Source: Xiphophorus maculatus
Lineage: Eukaryota > Chordata > Actinopteri > Cyprinodontiformes > Poeciliidae
Assembly (NCBI RefSeq): GCF_002775205.1
Contig: NC_036459.1
Location: 5,897,466 to 5,961,465, forward strand
DNA: 64,000 nt
Reading direction: 5' to 3'
The notes beneath the pieces are model-generated. The model saw nothing but the letters and a program-made list of their open reading frames with translations. It did no database searches and was not told the origin of the DNA. The stretch's first letter is position 1, and each line of letters starts with the position of its first letter. This document shows positions 13,146 to 26,639 of the stretch, in pieces. Position numbers and translations under genes: made by a program.

Positions 13146-13864
13146 TCAGATTTTTATTTGTGTAGAGGTTTGAAAAACATGCACTTCACTTATTATTATT
13201 TTGACCACAAATCAGATATGCCTGAGCAGCCTCCTCAGATAGCTTTCGCAAGGACCTAAGTGCTGGCATCAGGTCGAGACTGAAGAAAACACATAACAGT
13301 TTTCATATAAACAGACTCTAATCACCCTCAATCTTGACCTCAGCTTCACCAGGCAGGTTACACCCACAACACCCTTCTCTTATAAAGCCCTGAGGTCTCT
13401 ACTGAAAGTTTTGCTTGCATGCTTTGCAGCCAAACATCTAAAGCCACATCTGAAACAGTAAAGCGGTTCACACGTAGTCACACAGACTTTGGGGGCCTGA
13501 GAAAAAGGGAGCCAGACATGTATGGTAAAGGGCAAAAAAGCCTCAGTTTCACCTGCCTAGATTTGTCTGAAATGTATGTGCCACTCTGTCTGTGTGACTG
13601 TGCACGAACGAACAGGGGGCACCTGAGTTTGTGGCAGGATCAAATGTCCGTCTCAATCACTTTACTGTAATTTGATTAGAATCCGGCGTGTTGTTAGCCG
13701 GTCGTGGCCGTGTGAGGGAGATCTGCACTGGAGAACCTTGCAACCTGCCATGCGCATTGTTTCTGCAGATTAGAATGAAAACAAATGTATGTATATTTTT
13801 ACAACTGTGCCTTTTTTGTGACATGTCATGCAGGAGTACCTTAAGCCTGATCACTTTCCTTCAG

Positions 13865-13903
13865 ATGCTGGATCGCTGGTTGCAGTTGCGGAGCGGTTGT
13901 TAG
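13865..13903 (+). promoter_or_regulatory. prr5: uORF in prr5 leader
   Basis: Exon 2 of prr5 appears to begin at 13865, and its first three bases are ATG. This opens a 12-codon frame (MLDRWLQLRSGC) that stops at 13901-13903, 18 bases before the chosen prr5 start. With exon 1 ending in GAAG, the uORF start would have A at position -3. It could restrain prr5 translation. Confidence 0.45.
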
Positions 13904-13921
13904 CCATCTGCCGGGGCTAAC

Positions 13922-16900
13922 ATGGAGCGAGAGGGCTCATTTAGGAGGTGAGACCACAAACACACTCCTCAGAAAACATTCAAATTCAGCTTCACCTCAG
14001 CTCCCGCTGTCTCTGTCCTCGTGGACGCACAAAGCTCAATAATGCACATTAATGCACATGCATTCCTGGATGACCTCATTCGTGCTTTCACTCTTCTTCT
14101 TCCTTTGTTCGGTGATTAGACTGCAGCCTTCCTGTGCAGAACAGGGGCCAAAAACTCAGATGCGTTTCGCTTCCTGCTCACATCAGAGCTTTTGTCTTTT
14201 GCAAATCCAGAAAAAGACACTTTCTCCCCTAGCTCAGATAACATGTCTAGACAGCAAGAGCAACTCCATGCTTATTTTCAGTCTTGGTATCTATTTATTC
14301 TCTGAGCTTGACAAAACCGAAGTGTGCAAAGTCATGGTAGCTGTATGCATGACTTTGTAACATCTTTTTTGAGAAGCTTTACCGAGTCTAGTCTGGGTCC
14401 AAACATGCACACGGCTCCTGTTTCCCACAGCGACCTATTTATGTGGACTAAGATCCAGGTTGTTAGACGGACCAGCAGCACACCTTCTCTCCTTTTCCTC
14501 CACATGCTTATTCATTTTCTTGTATTTTACATAGCTTTGTGTAACTTCACTATTTATTGTCACAAATGTTTCTGGGTGTGTAGCAAAAAAAAACCTTGCA
14601 GGCGTTTTTATGTAATTATTTCTAAACAGCTGAATTCATCTTTCCTGTAGCTGAGAAAAATTGCTTTAAACATATTTCAATTAGTTGAGTGGCAGTGCAC
14701 AGCAACAGGTAGGGGAGGGGTTTTGCTGCATTAACTCTTCTGCATGTGGCCAGAAAAAATACAGGTCAGTTTCTCATTAAAAGAACTTGAATCTGTTGGA
14801 ACCCCATAGTGGAAAACATCAGTAAGTTTAATCTGTACCCTTTAAAAATGTTGGTGCATCCTTTAAAACGCAAACCGATCCACAGCCTTTAACAACAAAA
14901 CTGACTTGAGTAAAGCTGCTTGAGTCCAGCTTCTTTCTTCTCTGAGTTCTGCTCACAGATGGACAGAGAGATAGATGGAGTGAAACGTGTCACCTTTAAA
15001 CTCTTCCCTCCCTCTTGGGCAGCCCTTGAACCTCAAAGGGTTGTTTTGTTCGCCTGGCACAAAAGCTCTCATGGTCACATGGCCACCGAGCTGACAGACT
15101 GGCAAAGGGACAGAGGGGTAGAGTGGGTCGGGACGAGTAGAGCTGGGAAGTTTTAAAAACTGGGAAAGGGGAGTCCGGCTCACACTTTTCAAGCTCCACT
15201 TAAGATACTCGACTTTCTCCTGTTTGCACACTCCGTACTTTCTTCTGAACGTCTTGGATAATTTTCGAAAGGTTTTGATTAATTTGTTTGGTCTGTTTGT
15301 CCTTCAAAGCGATGTCCTTTGAGTTTTAAACCAGTCCCAAAGTTACCAGTATCAACCATCCTTTAATAACTGCCAAGCTGGCTCCCAACTTTTTAATGTA
15401 GTTGACTCTTTCCTTTAAAAAATAAATAGAGCATAGTAAACTTCCTAAAGTGTTTTAATCGGTTGAACCAACAGAACTGTAAGTTTTTTCAAAAGAATTT
15501 TCTCAGCACCGTTTGATTTTTCGCAGAAAAAAACTATTAGCCTTATTACTGCTAAAGTTGGAGAGTTTGGAAATAGTCGCTAATCATTATTTCACTCAGA
15601 CTGCTGGCACCTAAACAGGCACTCAGCATGATGCTACCACTACCTCGACTTCTCCAAACACAGTACTTCGCTCAACCAAATAAATCAGTCTTTGCTTCGT
15701 CACGATTTATCCCTGGTAACTGTGTCAGCTTGCAATCTAATCCGTCTATAACCGTGGTTACTCGTGTCCATAAATTTATCTGTTTTTTGTTTCCTTCCTG
15801 CTGGATCTCAAGGAGCCTCCACAGCAAACTGTGGCTGGGCACCAGCTCATCCTCCAGCCTCACTGACCTCTCGCAGGCAAAAAGTTCACCAGGAGGTGGG
15901 GAGAAAGGAGGGACAGCTGGGGGGCCGTCAGAGGAGTGTGGGAGGAACAAAGAGACTCAGCAGAGGAGGGCCGGTGCCAACGCCACCTGGAACAGGTCAG
16001 CGCATTAGATATTCATCATGTTTACTCTGTTACTTCGACATGTGTGAAGCTCTATTTGCAGAGAGAGAGAGAAAAGGCAAGTATAGACAACTAAGCAACA
16101 TGTAAAAATATTCCATGCCTTGTTTTTGTTATTATTTGGGACACAATTTTGTTCTCCAACGTATACCGAGAATTGTTGGACCTCAACCTCTAACCTCAAA
16201 AGTTCATGATGTTGGAAACTTTTCAGCCAGGCGTGATTTTTCTCAGCAACAGTTTGATGACACTTGAATGGCCTTCAGCTTGTGGCAATTGGTCTAAATA
16301 TTTTTTTTACTTGCTGTCTTCAGCATCCACAATGCAGTGGTCTCGGTTTTCCAGAGGAAAGACCTGGGAGAAAATGAGCTCTACACCCTGAATGAAGGCG
16401 TCAGGTATAGCCCTCTATCGCAAGCATGCTGCGCTTCTTTAATTGTGGCAGATTTTTATTTAACATACATTTACTGAATTACATTGGTGTTGCCCTCAAC
16501 TCTTTATTCAGACATTTGCACATTCATGATAACAGTAGTTGCTCCCACTGAAAAAGAAACACCTTATGATTATTTGATCCGATGGGAACAGACAGGTTAA
16601 GGTTACACAGGGGTCACTGCTGTTTACTTTCAGTGTACCTGAGGGCTGCTTACATAGTTTTGTCAAAACTGTGTCATGTAAATATTAAAGCACACAAACA
16701 GGTTTTCTCTGACAGCAGTAACATACAGGTACGCACAATAGTCAGAGCAACGTCTGTTCTTCTTGGAAACAGCTTAGAATCAGCTTTTTATAAGATTAGA
16801 AACTTTAATGTATTTTTTATGTTATTGATCAATAGAGAGTAGTACATAATTGTGAATTAGAAGGAAAGTGACACAATCCTTACTATTTGTATATCCCTAA

Positions 16901-19900
16901 ATAAAATCCAGTGCCACTATTTGCCTGTATGTGTCAAATAATTTGTAAATAGATTGTAGTTTAATTCATTATTAGTGCAGCTGTTTTGTGAAGGCCCAAT
17001 GGAAACCGGCAAGTTAAACATGTTTATAGCAATTACAGCTTTAACATTTGACCTCTTTTCATGGTACCTTTTTATCCCAGTAGAGGAGGGGCTTCACAGT
17101 TGGTATCATCACAAAAAGGTCCTGAGTTCAGATCCCAGCCGGTGGTTTTTCTGAATGGAGTTTGCATGTTCTCCCTGGGGACATGTGGGTTTTCTCTGTG
17201 AACTCTGGAATCCTCCCACAGTCCAAAAGCATGGCTTGGTGTTGATGGATATTTCAACTGTGGCTGGATGTTTAAAAATGAGACGGTTGAATATAAGCTT
17301 CCAGTATATTTTTTCTACTCCGTTACATAACTCAATGACCACTTTTTTTTTAAATAAATATTTACAGTTCTGTTAACAAATCACCTTGAGCACATCATCC
17401 TGATTGGCAATAATGTTGTTGGTGCCGTCAGAAAATCTGGTCAGTCAGAAGACATGTGTCTGCCACACTTTTCAGATTTTGATTTATAAAAATATTTGAA
17501 AACCATAGATATTGGTCATATTTGTTGAAGCAAAAATACATCAAACTGGTGGTTTTAAGATGAGAAAATACAAAGATGTCCATGGGTTATGAATGCTTTT
17601 GTAAGGCTTTAAAACATGGCCGTAACTATGCCATATGACAGTTTCAATAAAGATTTTATAGTCGCCAGATATGCTGTGTTTGAACAGTGATTTCACATGT
17701 GAGCAGTTTAGCCACCATATTTATCTCTCTGAGCCCATGTTCTCCATTTGTCAGGGACTTTTGGGATAGCGCTTTAGCTGCTGAACACAAAGTGGACGTC
17801 TCTCCTAATTTCCTGAGACTGTTGTTGTTTAAACATAGCAGTTTGCTTTTCCATCTGGTTTGTTTTTAAAATAAGAACCAACCAGTGATGATGTGTGTGT
17901 CACTTCATGCTTCATAAGCCCTTGTGTATCTGCGTTTTATAGGCAGCTCCTGAAGACTGAGCTGGGCTCCTTCTTCACAGAGTACCTGCAGAATCAGCTC
18001 CTCACCAAAGGCATGGTCATACTGAGGGACAAGATTCGCTTCTATGAAGGTGCAAACCACTTCTAGTTGAACATAATGATGTATCTATTACAACTATAGA
18101 CCAAATTTCTATCTTCTGAAAACTTCAAGCACTTGCATTGCAGTTAGTAGAGTTCAGCGACGGGCATCACGGAACGGATAGATGTCATATCGTCACTTTC
18201 ACCTTTTGATTGGCGAGTTACGACATTTACAGATGGTGAGGTTGAATTTAAAAAAACACACAAAAAATAGACTTTTAGAATTTGACACATTCTTAGAATC
18301 ATTTGTTTGTTGAAAATAGTCACTAAAGACTCATTTTTTAGAGCTTAAAAAGAAAAGCTTCAAGAAAGGGTGAACTTCAGCTTGAACACCATTTTTACAC
18401 TCGTTCAAAAAGCTTTGCGAATGTAATTGGGACATTTTTAGTTAGCCGTCACACCTTTCTTCGATGACTGAAGTTGTTTTAGTGTTTTATTGGCTCAAAA
18501 GCCTTGTTCTATTGGCAGATTGTTTTACTTAGAACTTATACTTCATCAATACTAAGGAATAATTTATGAAAGTTTGCACCTCAACAAATGTGATTGGGAA
18601 ATCAAATTTATTTGGGTGCAAGACCCGCTTTAAAACCTTTAAAGCAAAGGTTTATTATTTTCTTTTAATTAATAAAGCTGTCAAGATTTTGATCATTTGC
18701 ATAACTTCTGGAGAACAACAGTACAAATACCTATAAAACAGAAAGTCTCTGCCTGAAAGTTTTTTGGAAGTGTTGTCTCCATCGTAAGACATCTGTGTCT
18801 TCTTGCTTTGATTAACAATATTCACCGTAGCCCTGATTCATTTCAGGGAAACTCCAAGATCAGTGTTTTATCTTGTTTGGTCTCAGATAAGGACTGGCAG
18901 GGAAAAATAATTATTGACTACAATGCCAGATGCTGAGTTTACCTCATGAGTTAAACATTAGTTTGAACTGGGAGTGTATGGCTTTATCTCTCCTTGGTGA
19001 ATTTTAATGAAGGACATTTCCCGACACAAACACAGAGTTACTTCAAAGACTTTGAAAAGACAGGAGCAACATAAAACAAAAGGCCTTTGTTCCTTTTGTT
19101 TCTGGATAATATGCAGAGTAAATTTGAAGCAGTTTGAAACTGACAGAAATCTCACACTCGGAAGAGACCGGCTGTGACTTTCAGCACTGTTGTCACAGAA
19201 ACATAGGCAGGAAATGATCCTTTTACGTCAGTACCACATCTAGATGGTGAGAAATTTAGGATAAGTCAAACCACAGAAACATACAGACCTTTTGTTCTGA
19301 CTAGACCTAAAGTGCCCGAAAGTAAAATTATGTACGTAGGAGTGGGAGGTACAGTGTCTTGCAAATATGTTCATATCTTTTGAATTTTTCTGCACTTAGT
19401 CACTTTGAAACCACAATATTCTGTGTTTTTGGGGGGGATTTTATGTGATAGAGCAGCACAATGTAGCACACAATCTCAAAGTAGATAATGTAGTGTGCAT
19501 GCAGAAAGCAGAAAATAATAAAAACTTAGCATGCAAAAATAATTTCACTTTCTTACTTTGATGCGTAACTTACATTGTTGCACGTTTATTACCTTAAGGT
19601 CAGAAGCTGTTGGACTCTTTGGCAGACACGTGGGATTTCTTCTTCTGTGATGTTCTGTCCATACTGCAGGCCATCTTCTACCCTGTGCAGGTATGCAAAT
19701 TCTCACACATGCACATGCCCCCTTCTAATGACAGCCTTACTGTTGTAAAAGTTTCTTTTTTTTTTTAATTATTATTATTTTTTGCTTGTTTGAATAGGGA
19801 AAGGAGCCTTCAGTGCGTCAACTTGCTCTCCTCCACTTCAGGAACATCATCACCCTCAACCTGAAACTGGATGAGGCATTGTCTCGACCTCGAGCCAGAG

Positions 19901-22900
19901 TTCCCCCCTCCATCATTCAAATGCTGATGATACTACAGGTTTCTTCTTTCCTTGTCTCTTCCACCCCTGCGAAACCTTATTTTAAAATAAGTTTCAGCCG
20001 TGCGAGAAGGAGAAGAGGACTAAATAATATTTTTGAGAAGAAGAGCAGAAGTTAGAGCAGTGGTTCCCAAAGATTTTCTGGGCCCCCCTATGAATTACAA
20101 TAAAATCCCCTCCAAAAAAGGAAAAAAATAAACTGAGCACACACATCGTTCAACCAGACATAAACCTATACGCATATTTTGTTTTCAAATTCCACTGAAG
20201 TTTATTTCACACTTCAAGTTGCAGCAAAACACACTACAAACCATCTGTCCAGTGAAACACTTTTGTGTAACTGGTTGTTTTTTTTTTTTCATTCATCCAT
20301 ACCGCTTTCTGTGCCCCCCACACTTTGGGAACCACTGGGTTAGAGGATGAGGGAGAGTTTTTGTTTTTTTTCTTTCAAAGAGATCTCAGAGGAAGTAATC
20401 TCAGTGTGAACACGGAGTAGAGTTGTCTTCCCATGACCATTTAGTCCCCTCTGCACCCTCCCTGCAGGGAATTATCCATGTTTACACTAAAGCAATGACA
20501 ACTTCACAAAACCAGAACAACTGTCAGCATAAGCCTTAGCTTTTCTGACCTTTGCTTCATATGTACAATATAGAAAAAACATTAAATGAGCTTTGCCCCA
20601 AAAGCAGATGAAGCTGCATAATTAAATCATATGTGCAGTAAACATTTTGGAAACATTTCTATGGTTAAATGTTACAATTTAAGCCAATTTTACAGGTTCC
20701 TTTTATGGTGTCACAAGTGGCTTACTCGACACTGTAGTTGAGTTAAATTTGTGGTTTTTCATTGTGGTTTTGCACCATTAAAGTGCTCTACAAATTTAAG
20801 TAGAAGTTCCTCAAACTATTAACTGAATTTAATCTATCTAGTCCTTAGAGGACTGACGCTGGTGTTCATTGATGAACAATAAGAGACTCGGGAACAACAA
20901 GAATTTAAAGGCCTGTCTCAGATCTCCCATTACTGAGGACTGATGAGACAAAAGTGTATCTCTGTGGAAGGTGTGTGTCCTGTTGCATCTGCTGTTAAAG
21001 TAGCTCTGCATTTCAGGAAAAGAGCGTTGTGCCTAGTCGAGCAGGGTGGTGGTACTCTGGAGGCAGCTTGCTGAGTAAGGACAACCGTTTGGAACTGAAG
21101 CAACTCAACTGAAAACTGCTTCAGAAGTATTTTTATTGGGAATTTTTTTTCCACTTCGGGAGGCAATTCTTCATAAAGTTTTACGCATTTGTTTTCACAT
21201 TAGAGTTTATAAAGCTATCATTTTACACTCTTAGGTAACGTTTACAAATACTATATAAAAATCTTTTTTTTTTTAACTTACTGAGCCTTTATTCTAAAAA
21301 CTGAACTACTTGCCCATTCTGTTTTAAGCCTTGAGGGAAACCACCACCCCCTTTGACTGAACTGCTCATTGTCATGCAATGACCAGTACAACTTGTGTTG
21401 CATGTTAAAAGATTTGTAACACTGCAACACAGAAGATGGCAGAAAACTGTTGTTTCTCAGAATAAAGCTAGAAAAGACTAAAGGAAAAGTGAGCTTTGGT
21501 GTAAAATGCATAGGAGAATTTTCAGTGTTGGTGAAAAATCAGGAAGGCTTTAAAAGAAATACATTTCTTCAACAAAATTGTAAAGAGTTCCTTTGTTTTT
21601 CATCAGGTAAAATGCGAACTGGATATTATATTTTAGCTTAAAGCTAATGCTAACTATGTGGTTAGTTTGCTGTTAAAATGGTTAAATTTATAGGTTGTAG
21701 CTGATATTTTTCTTCTGGCTGTTTGTATTATAACACAGTCTGGTTTGATGGTGTTTCTTCAGCAGAAGTGGAGTTTACTTTATCTAGTGACTGTTCTCTG
21801 ATAAGTCAATGTCTGAATTGGTTCAGGCATTTATTAGTGCGTCTCCAGTTGTTCTGGGGACTTTAAAGACGTTTGTTACGGCTTCCTTCCTCTGCCAAGA
21901 ACTTTTAAAATGTCTTCTTAAGTATAAATAGATTTGGCCTGATGTTTTCTGAAGTGGTTATACAAAAGTCACTTTCATTAATGTTCTGCTACTCTGTGAA
22001 AATTGTAACTTTTTTCTTCATTTTGTCAGCTTTGAGTATTACGACGTTAAGTCTTACCATTGTGAAATAGTAGTAAGTGTTAAAGTTAAACAAAAAGGTC
22101 AGCCCCTGAGGAGGTAATAAATAATTTCCCCCCTTGGTTACGTTAATAATTTTGGTTTTTAAGTTACCGTTTTGTGTTCAACGTTGCATTTCCTGCCAAG
22201 TTCTTCTTTGAGGATCATTTAGCTGTGGTGGGTTCAACTAATTGGCAACTAACCATGTTTGAGTATTAAATATCTCCTGTGTTCTCTGTGCATGTATGAG
22301 TGTCTGTATCCCTTTGTGTTTGGGTTAACATGTAGTGACTCATTGACCCAAATCTGCTTCTTCTACATTCACACACAGAGGTCACAGGCATCCAGGCAGA
22401 ACGGTAGACACACATAGAAAGTAGCGTGTATTTTTGCTTAATCCCTTTTTGCTTTACTGTAAAACCAAGGGACGGAAGAAAGGAAGGAAAAGGAGCAAAA
22501 TGTTTAGGTCTAATTGTCTTTGCTTCTCCTTGTTCACATCTGATGGTAATTTTCTTTTTATTTTTTAAAACCACATGACGCCAGTTCACTGACGTGTGCT
22601 CTACTCATGTGGTTTTGATCTTTGTGGTTTTCAAGCAGCAGCTCAGTGATTCAGAGTATAGAAACTTGATTGATTTTCTCAGGGAGTTCAGTTCTGCAGC
22701 GGCAGCCTGGTTTAAATGTGAGAATTTTTGTCCCATTCCTTCAATGGTTTTTATGATTATTGTTGAAATCAGCAACAGAATCAACTTTACATTATTGCTT
22801 AACTTTTTGGCCAAGCTTCTAAGTCCCGCAAAATAAATTTGTTTGCTTGTTTTATTCTTTCATTGAGCCAAACATCCCAGAGGTTGCAGTTTCCAGTTAA

Positions 22901-25448
22901 ATCGTAGTGTCTACTTTTCTCCATAAGAGGGCACTATACTACTTGAAGTACATTTATTATGAATAAAAATAAAACCATTAGTCATATTTTATCTGGTGCA
23001 TTAATCTTTATCTTTGGTGTTGAAGTTATATGTTGCTTTTTTTAAAAAAATAAAAAATGTCTCTATGATTATGATTACTGCTAATGCTTTTGTTTTTACC
23101 ATGATTGATATTGGCTAAACCAAATCAAAAATATTAAATTCTGTCAAGGCTTCAGTCGTGATTTTTTTTTTTGCAGGTTTTGTTATAATCATATTAATAA
23201 ACTTTGTTTAGAAAGGGACAATGTACAGCTCAGACATAAATGTCATGCTTTAAACTAAGACCCAAAAGACATTTCTGATGCTTTTATTCTTTTAAGAAGA
23301 TTGCGCGACCCCCCAGGAAGTCACATTTCTGCCTTTATTCTTTTACCTCAAAATGTTTTATTGCTTTGTACATTTTCTGACTTGGCTTTGTGTGTCTTTG
23401 ACCCAGGGAGTCCATGAATCCAAAGGTGTAACAGACGACTACCTTCGTCTGGAGTCTCTCATCCAGAAGGTAGTCTCTCCATATCTGGGGACTCATGGTT
23501 TATACTCCAGAGACGAATCCTCCAATTTGCACTGCTCATCCTGCTTGTTAGGTATTTTTGTGTTTTTCTGCTCTTTTCCACGGCGCTATATATTCTGTAA
23601 TACAAAATGTCTTCATTTTCCTCATTCACTGTAGAAAAGAAGTTGCAGTACTCAAGGGCTCCCAAAACACACAGCTTTCCCACTATGAAGAATCCAGTGG
23701 TCCGCTCTAAGAGCTACAACGTTCCCATGCTGACTCCTGTTGTTGAGTATGACATAGACTCATCCTCAGGTGGCAGCACGGGCATCAGACGCCACTCCGT
23801 CTGTGAGATGTCATCTTGCATGGAGGAGAGCAGCTCAATGAATAAATGCGCTGCCAGGATGACTGATGACACCAGCGTTTCAAACTCCTCCACAGCGTCA
23901 ACCACCTCTGCTGCACTGACAGGTAAACCAAACAGAAGTTGCCTATTTTTTCTTTATTGTGCTTCCCAGAAGCAATCACACCCCTTCAACCTACCAACAC
24001 TTTGTCATGTAAAAACCACAAACTCCAATGTGCTTAATTGGGATATTATGTTATGTTACTTTGTAGAGCCAACTGTTGCTGCAATTACACCTGGAACTGT
24101 TTTGGAGTAGATTTCGAGATCTAGAGGCTTAATGAAACTCAGTGTTTTGCAATTCTCTGGAAGTTTGTTCCAGGTTAGAGGAGAATAAAAACTGAATGCT
24201 GCTTCACCATGTTTGGTTTTGAGTGGGAATGCTGAGAAGACTAGAACCAGAGGCTGAGAGGTCTGTAAGGTTAATACAATGCCAACAGATCTCTAATACA
24301 TTTTGGTGCCAGCCCATTCAGGGATTTTTATACTATCAAAAATATTTTAACGTCTGTTATCTGAGCTACAGGGAGCCAGTGGTAGGACTTAATGTGCTCT
24401 ATTTTCCCATGCTTAGTGAGAACACAAGCAGCTGTCTGAGTGACTTTTTAAGCAGACCTGTAAAGACACTACTGCAGTAATCAGTTTGAATAAAGATAAA
24501 CACATGGATGAGTTTCTATGTTCCAAGATCTTGTTGGGACATTAGTCCTTTAATCTGGGAAATGTTCTTCAGGTGATAACCTTTTAAATTGTTTTTATGT
24601 GTGTCTGATGGTTCAGTTCTGAGTCCATTACTACATCCAGATTTTGGGCCCGATTGCTAGTTTCCAGCTGTTTTATGACCTGACTGCTGGACATTTTACA
24701 GCAGATGTATGCCTGAACAGTGTTGCGTTCTCTATTTTTCATTAAATTTCTCTGACATGCCTCTGGGTCCTTCACTCAATAGCTGCATTTGATTAAATTA
24801 TTCTCATTTTGGGTTTTGAGTGAATAGGTTGTGGATTTTTTTCAGGAGTGTCAGAGTAAAGGGAGCGCAATGCAAATGCTTGCCTAACATTTTGGATTTT
24901 AGCTGTGAAAGTAGTTGAAAATCATGTACCGTTTACCTTCCATTGTTATGCTACTGTGTGTTGTACTTTCATATATTTTGGAAAGACTTCAATGGGTGTC
25001 AATATCTTTATGAAGCACCTATCATTAAGGTTTCTCTTTCAGCAAAAACAGAAAATCATCTGCTTATAACATAATCTCTATAACTGTTTGTTCAGACACT
25101 TTAACATCCAGTCAAGACCTCCAGCTCCGAGACAATGACAGCCCCTCCATGCTCCACCCTCTCAAACCACAGCAGCCCTCTCCCAGCATCCTCCCTGATC
25201 CGTCTCCAGCTGAGGACGCTCATTGTACTGACTCACTGGAGTTTGACTCTCCATCATCCTCCAAGGTTCTTGCACAAGACACGAGTTCTGATCCCAGTCC
25301 GGCGTCCAGCATAGAGATGACGGCGGACCACAACACGGAGTCTCTGGACTCAGAGCTGGAACCAGACGGGATCTTTCTGGACTTCTCGCAACACTGCTCA
25401 GGGGACGCAACGCACAGCAGAGACAGTGACAGGCAGAGTGTCGCCTGA
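13922..25448 (+). CDS. prr5: Proline-rich protein 5 (PROTOR1), mTORC2 subunit
   Basis: PRR5 binds Rictor in mTOR complex 2, upstream of AKT and SGK1. Coding exons: 13922-13947, 15813-15995, 16324-16404, 17943-18049, 19599-19690, 19798-19938, 23407-23551, 23635-23922, 25096-25448; phases agree and give 471 residues (human about 388, the excess being in the C-terminal half). Residues about 60-235 form the HbrB-like domain: TQQRRAGANATWN, LNEGVRQLLKTELGSFFTEY, QNQLLTKGMVILRDKIRFYE, LQAIFYPVQGKEPSVRQLAL and VSPYLGTHGL are near-identical to human PRR5. PRR5L differs in these blocks, so PRR5 is preferred. NPVVRSKSYN and GIRRHSVCEM mark conserved Ser-rich C-terminal motifs; the tail ends GIFLDFSQH...RQSVA. 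The start (AACATGG) has a good context and follows a 12-codon uORF. The first coding exon is assigned only from phase and position. Confidence 0.93.
16838..16995 (+). mobile_element. Tc1-like terminal fragment
   Basis: The stretch carries the successive phrases of the 5' region of fish Tc1-like elements: a TACATAATTGTGAA block, CCCTAAATAAAATCCAGTG, and a CAGCTGTTTTGTGAAGGCC block. No transposase follows. It lies in prr5 intron 3. Confidence 0.55.
17085..17260 (+). mobile_element. tRNA-like SINE relic
   Basis: The sequence runs from a decayed A-box region through a degenerate B box (GGTCCTGAGTTCAGATCCC) into GGAGTTTGCATGTTCTCCC and TCCTCCCACAGTCCAAAA, the order of phrases seen in a very common teleost repeat with a tRNA-like head. 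It is truncated and mutated, with no clear 3' tail. Family name not assigned. It lies in prr5 intron 3. Confidence 0.55.
19350..19540 (+). mobile_element. Tc1-like terminal fragment
   Basis: Starts with an AGTGTCTTGCAAATATGTTC block and continues with GGATTTTATGTGATAGAGCA, the beginning of the same Tc1-like family seen elsewhere in the window. Only one end is recognisable. It lies in prr5 intron 4, about 60 bp before the exon at 19599. Confidence 0.5.
20058..20337. mobile_element. Non-autonomous hAT element (280 bp)
   Basis: Bounded by a perfect 14-bp terminal inverted repeat, CAGTGGTTCCCAAA at 20058 and TTTGGGAACCACTG ending at 20337. The flanks AGTTAGAG (20050-20057) and GGTTAGAG (20338-20345) match at 7 of 8 positions, as expected of an 8-bp hAT target duplication. 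There is no transposase, so it depended on a relative. It lies 120 bp into prr5 intron 6. Confidence 0.85.
23965..24105 (+). mobile_element. Tc1-like terminal fragment
   Basis: Contains a CACACCCCTTCAACCT block, ACTTTGTCATGTAAAAACC and a TTGGGATATTATGTTATG block, a decayed version of the Tc1-like terminal region found at several other places here. It lies in prr5 intron 8, directly before a LINE fragment. Confidence 0.45.
24120..24780 (-). mobile_element. L2-like LINE 3' fragment, old copy
   Basis: This stretch aligns by eye with the copy at 54.9-55.5 kb in the same orientation: both share TCTGGAAGTTTGTTCCA, GAGGTCTG, GAGCTACAGGGAGCCAGTGG and the block around CAGACCTGT. In the better copy the minus strand encodes the end of a reverse-transcriptase polyprotein. 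This copy is more diverged and has stops in all frames. It fills most of prr5 intron 8. Confidence 0.65.
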
Positions 25449-26500
25449 CACACACACAGGCGCACACAGTTCATTATTTAAAGCGTTAACACTGCTGAGC
25501 CGTGAGAGATTTTCCTTGCACTATGTGATCAGTAGTTTTCTAAAGACTCTACATTATACAGATCTTTTCAAGCTGAAGTATTTTTCTATGTTGAATCACT
25601 AAATATGTGAGGCATTTTTGTCCCTAATGTGATATTATCTTGTTTTATTATATTTGAAATCTGGGTAAAACAAACAAGTAATTATAAAATTAAAACTTTA
25701 CATTTATTTTTTAAGCACAAACCTCAAACTATTTTGATAATTGTTTGTAATTTTCTGTGTTTTCAAATGTTAAACTATTACATCACCACTGTGCCTTTGG
25801 CTGGATTAACTTTGTAGATCTGTTCAAAAACTACAGTCTTTTGCGTATGATCTGTGAAGAATTTTAATGTCTAATGGTTTTCTGTAACTGTCATGTTTCC
25901 ATAATGTTAGCATCTCTATCAAAGTGTCAATTTAGTCCAGTAAAGTGAATGTCACTGCAAATTTGTGAACCTGTGAAATCAAATTTTAGCAAGTTGGCTC
26001 TTATTTGAAGATATTGCTGCAATCCATTTACGTCAGAAGTTGGAAATTGGAGCTGCGTTCCACATCACACCCGGGGATACATAGTTGGAGAGCTTAGGAT
26101 TTCAACATAGCAGCACCAAAGTAGCCATATCTCTTACGAACATAGTTTTAGGGTTTACTTTCCATAAGTAATACACCCTAACTGCAGACAATCACCGTTT
26201 CTCCCACTTTCAGAGCGATGAGTCCAACTTTAGATTTTTCTGACTGCGAAGTCGGAATTTTCACATTATGACTAAAAGTGGAAATTCTCCATATGACTGT
26301 AAAAAATTGTTTGTAGCACTGATGAACTAAATTTAACTATATTTAAGTTCATAAATCAGTTTCCTGGGTCTTTAACAAAATTTCAAAAACATTTAATTCA
26401 ACTTATTATGCTTAAACCTGTTTGAAAGGAAGAAAAGGGCTCCTTTTATCATAAGATACTGTACTTCTGTTTGGTTTTAGAATAAATCACAGCAATTAAA
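25449..26500 (+). other. prr5: prr5 3' UTR with polyadenylation signal
   Basis: AT-rich, non-coding sequence after the prr5 stop. The first canonical AATAAA is at 26481-26486; an ATTAAA near 25688 could serve a shorter form. Further AATAAA-type hexamers occur near 26777 and 26905 inside a LINE relic, so the exact end is uncertain. Confidence 0.4.
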
Positions 26501-26639
26501 CTGCTTTAAACAACCTGCATGTTAATGGCTTTATCTCTATACTAAGTCTCAGTTCTCCATTCAGCACACAGACTAGGAAATTTCATTGGAATTGAAATTG
26601 GTACAAGTCTAATGTATGCGATTGATTCCACTTTGTGTT

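Noticed and set aside
17100-17150. Possible tRNA gene
   Set aside because: Only a degenerate B box is visible and no cloverleaf can be drawn; the flanking phrases identify a SINE-like repeat.
23607-24110. 167-codon open frame continuing past prr5 exon 8
   Set aside because: The family sequence and a GTAAAC donor end the exon at 23922; the extension reads into a Tc1 relic.
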